A stretch of 64,000 bases of DNA from Plectosphaerella cucumerina (Eukaryota; Ascomycota; Sordariomycetes; Glomerellales; Plectosphaerellaceae), in NCBI GenBank assembly GCA_020746995.1, contig JAGPXD010000007.1, forward strand, positions 496,001-560,000, given 5' to 3'. How positions within the stretch are numbered: the stretch's first letter is position 1; each line of letters opens with the position of its first letter. Below, piece after piece: positions 62,612 through 64,000 of the stretch. The notes beneath the pieces are model-generated. The model was given only the letters and a program-made list of their open reading frames with translations. It did no database searches and was not told where the DNA came from. Both the position numbers and the translations under genes were made by a program.

Positions 62612-64000
62612 CTACGTGTACTTGGTAATCTTGAACTCATGCCCTGGGTCGAACATACCCGTCTCGGCATAGTAAACCTCCCAATGCGCAACCATTCGCT
62701 CCAGCACCTCTGGCCTCTCCTCTGCCAAGTCTCGAACCTCACCCGGATCGCTCTTCAGGTCGTACAGCTCCCATCGATCCTTCCCCCGCGGCGCATTCAT
62801 GTACAGGGCCTTCCAGTACCCCTCCCTGATGGCGCGGAGGCCGAACAGCTCCCACCCCGTGATCTCCTTCTCTTCATCGTGGAAAGCCGGCGCCGTGTCT
62901 TGCAGATGCGGTACCCATGAGCCGCCGCGTACCGGCACCACCTCACGCCCGCGGAAGATCTTGCCTGGCAGCGGGACCTGCGCAAGGTCAAGAACCGTCG
63001 GCAGCACATCCATGACGGTGGCGAAGGCGTCTGTGTGTGAGCCTGACCTGGCGAAGGAGGGGTACCGGACCAAGCACGGGCAGCGAATGCCACCTTCGGT
63101 GATCCACGTCTTGAAGCCGCGTGAAGGTGCCATGGACGCGCACGCCCACTCTGGACCATACCAAATGTACGAGTCGGCGTTGCCCATGTTCTCGAGCGAG
63201 TTGTCGTAGTAACGGTTGATGATGCGCGGGATCGACCCGATACTGCCCATCATGGGGATGGCCTCAAGCATGGCCCCTTCGGCGCCGTTGTCTGACATGA
63301 AGATGATGAAGGTATTGTCGAGCTCCCCCGAGGCTTCGAGATGGTCGACGACGCGGCCAATGTTGACGTCGATCTCGTCGACCATGGCGGCGTAGACCTC
63401 CATTTTGCGAGCGGACTCGGCCTGCTCCTGCGGCGTCATCTTGTCCCAGAGCTCGATCGTCATGGGCGCCGGCTCAACGTCATCGGCGATGAGACCGAGC
63501 TCGACGAGTTTCTTCAGCCGACGGGTTCGCAGGACGGCGGGACCCTCGTCGTAAACGCCCTTGTACTTTTCAATGGTCTTTCGCGGTGCCTGAAGAGGCC
63601 AGTGAGGTGCCGTAAATGGAAGATACGCGAAGAAGGGCTTGTCTATGTTGTCCCTCTCGCCGAGGTAGTTGATGAGCTTGTCGGTGAAGGTTGTGGTGGA
63701 GTAGAAATCCTTTGCAACGTGATCGGGGTTCGTGCGGTCGAGGAACTCGTCGTCCTTCATCCAGAACTTCCCAGCGTTCATGGGGGTGAAGAAGCCGTGG
63801 GAGGGGTCGTCCAGCTGGGGCTCGTAGTTGTAATGATTGTGGCAGCCAGAGAGGAAGACGTAGCTCTTGTCGAAGCCGCGCGAGACGGGAGCCGTTTCCT
63901 TGCTGACGCCGAGATGCCTGGGATGAAGAAGTCAGCAAACAGTTACCTTAGATGTAACCGGAGAAAGACGATGCACCATTTTCCAGACATGATTGTCTCG
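62612..64000 (-). CDS. Sulfatase, arylsulfatase-like (5' end outside window)
   Basis: At least two exons, complement of 62612-63917 and 63977 to beyond 64000; the 59-nt intron joins TG+G so the protein reads TIMSGKWHLGVSKETAPVSRGF, a sulfatase landmark. Later motifs are PFFAYLPFTAPHWPLQAP, DNTFIIFMSDNGAEG (metal ligands Asp and Asn), TWITEGGIRCPCLVRYP and WELYDLKSDPGEVRDLA. The catalytic formylglycine Cys/Ser box should lie upstream, off the right edge. It would hydrolyse aryl or carbohydrate sulfate esters to release sulfate. Location is unknown because the N-terminus is missing. Confidence 0.93.

Noticed and set aside
1..64000. CRISPR array, bacterial operon, rRNA operon or intact transposon
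   Set aside because: No spaced short repeats, no transposase or reverse-transcriptase motif, no rRNA-like segment; the gene structure is fungal throughout.

Overview
The window is nuclear DNA of a filamentous ascomycete, most likely a Sordariomycete. Evidence seen in the sequence: about 30 densely packed genes on both strands, short introns (about 45-77 nt) with GT..AG ends and CTAAC/CTGAC branch sites, C-ending codon preference, and families typical of such fungi (HET domain, three Zn2Cys6 regulators, rhodopsin-domain membrane protein, CFEM protein, FMO, P450, pectate lyase). No bacterial, viral or intact transposon gene was found. The species cannot be read from the sequence. Most spliced models below were assembled by eye by joining reading frames across consensus splice sites, and each was checked to stay in frame.

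Layout. 1-4016: end of an unknown protein, an unknown protein with a possible mitochondrial leader, and a HET-domain gene. 5792-8266: a tiny, strongly codon-biased gene for a Kex2-processed cysteine-rich secreted peptide, then a flavin monooxygenase. 8758-16710: a large ArAE/FUSC-type membrane transporter, an unknown secreted protein and a Zn2Cys6 regulator. 17862-20442: two histidine-rich 'allergen-family' genes flanking a 204-bp tandem duplication whose only four differences are all CpA/TpA type (RIP-like). 20613-29648: sugar-type MFS transporter, type-B carboxylesterase, an unknown 571-residue protein, and a rhodopsin-domain membrane protein.

30601-43341: a metabolic stretch with an SDR, an NmrA-like protein, a tRNA-Arg(ACG) with an 11-nt intron, a Zn2Cys6 regulator divergent from an MFS transporter, an arrestin-like protein, and a DUF3237 gene divergent from an amidase. 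The amidase promoter holds three GATA sites. 43545-47080: secreted family-9 pectate lyase and a CFEM membrane protein. 47765-55057: housekeeping block with Mediator subunit 18, DNA 3'-phosphatase/5'-kinase, SDHAF4-type assembly factor and Rxt3 of the Rpd3L deacetylase. 57370-64000: CYP7/8-like P450, a third Zn2Cys6 regulator and a sulfatase running off the right edge.

The most unusual items are the cysteine-rich peptide, the paralogous histidine-rich pair with the RIP-like duplication between them, and the possible cluster around the regulator/transporter pair at 34-38 kb.
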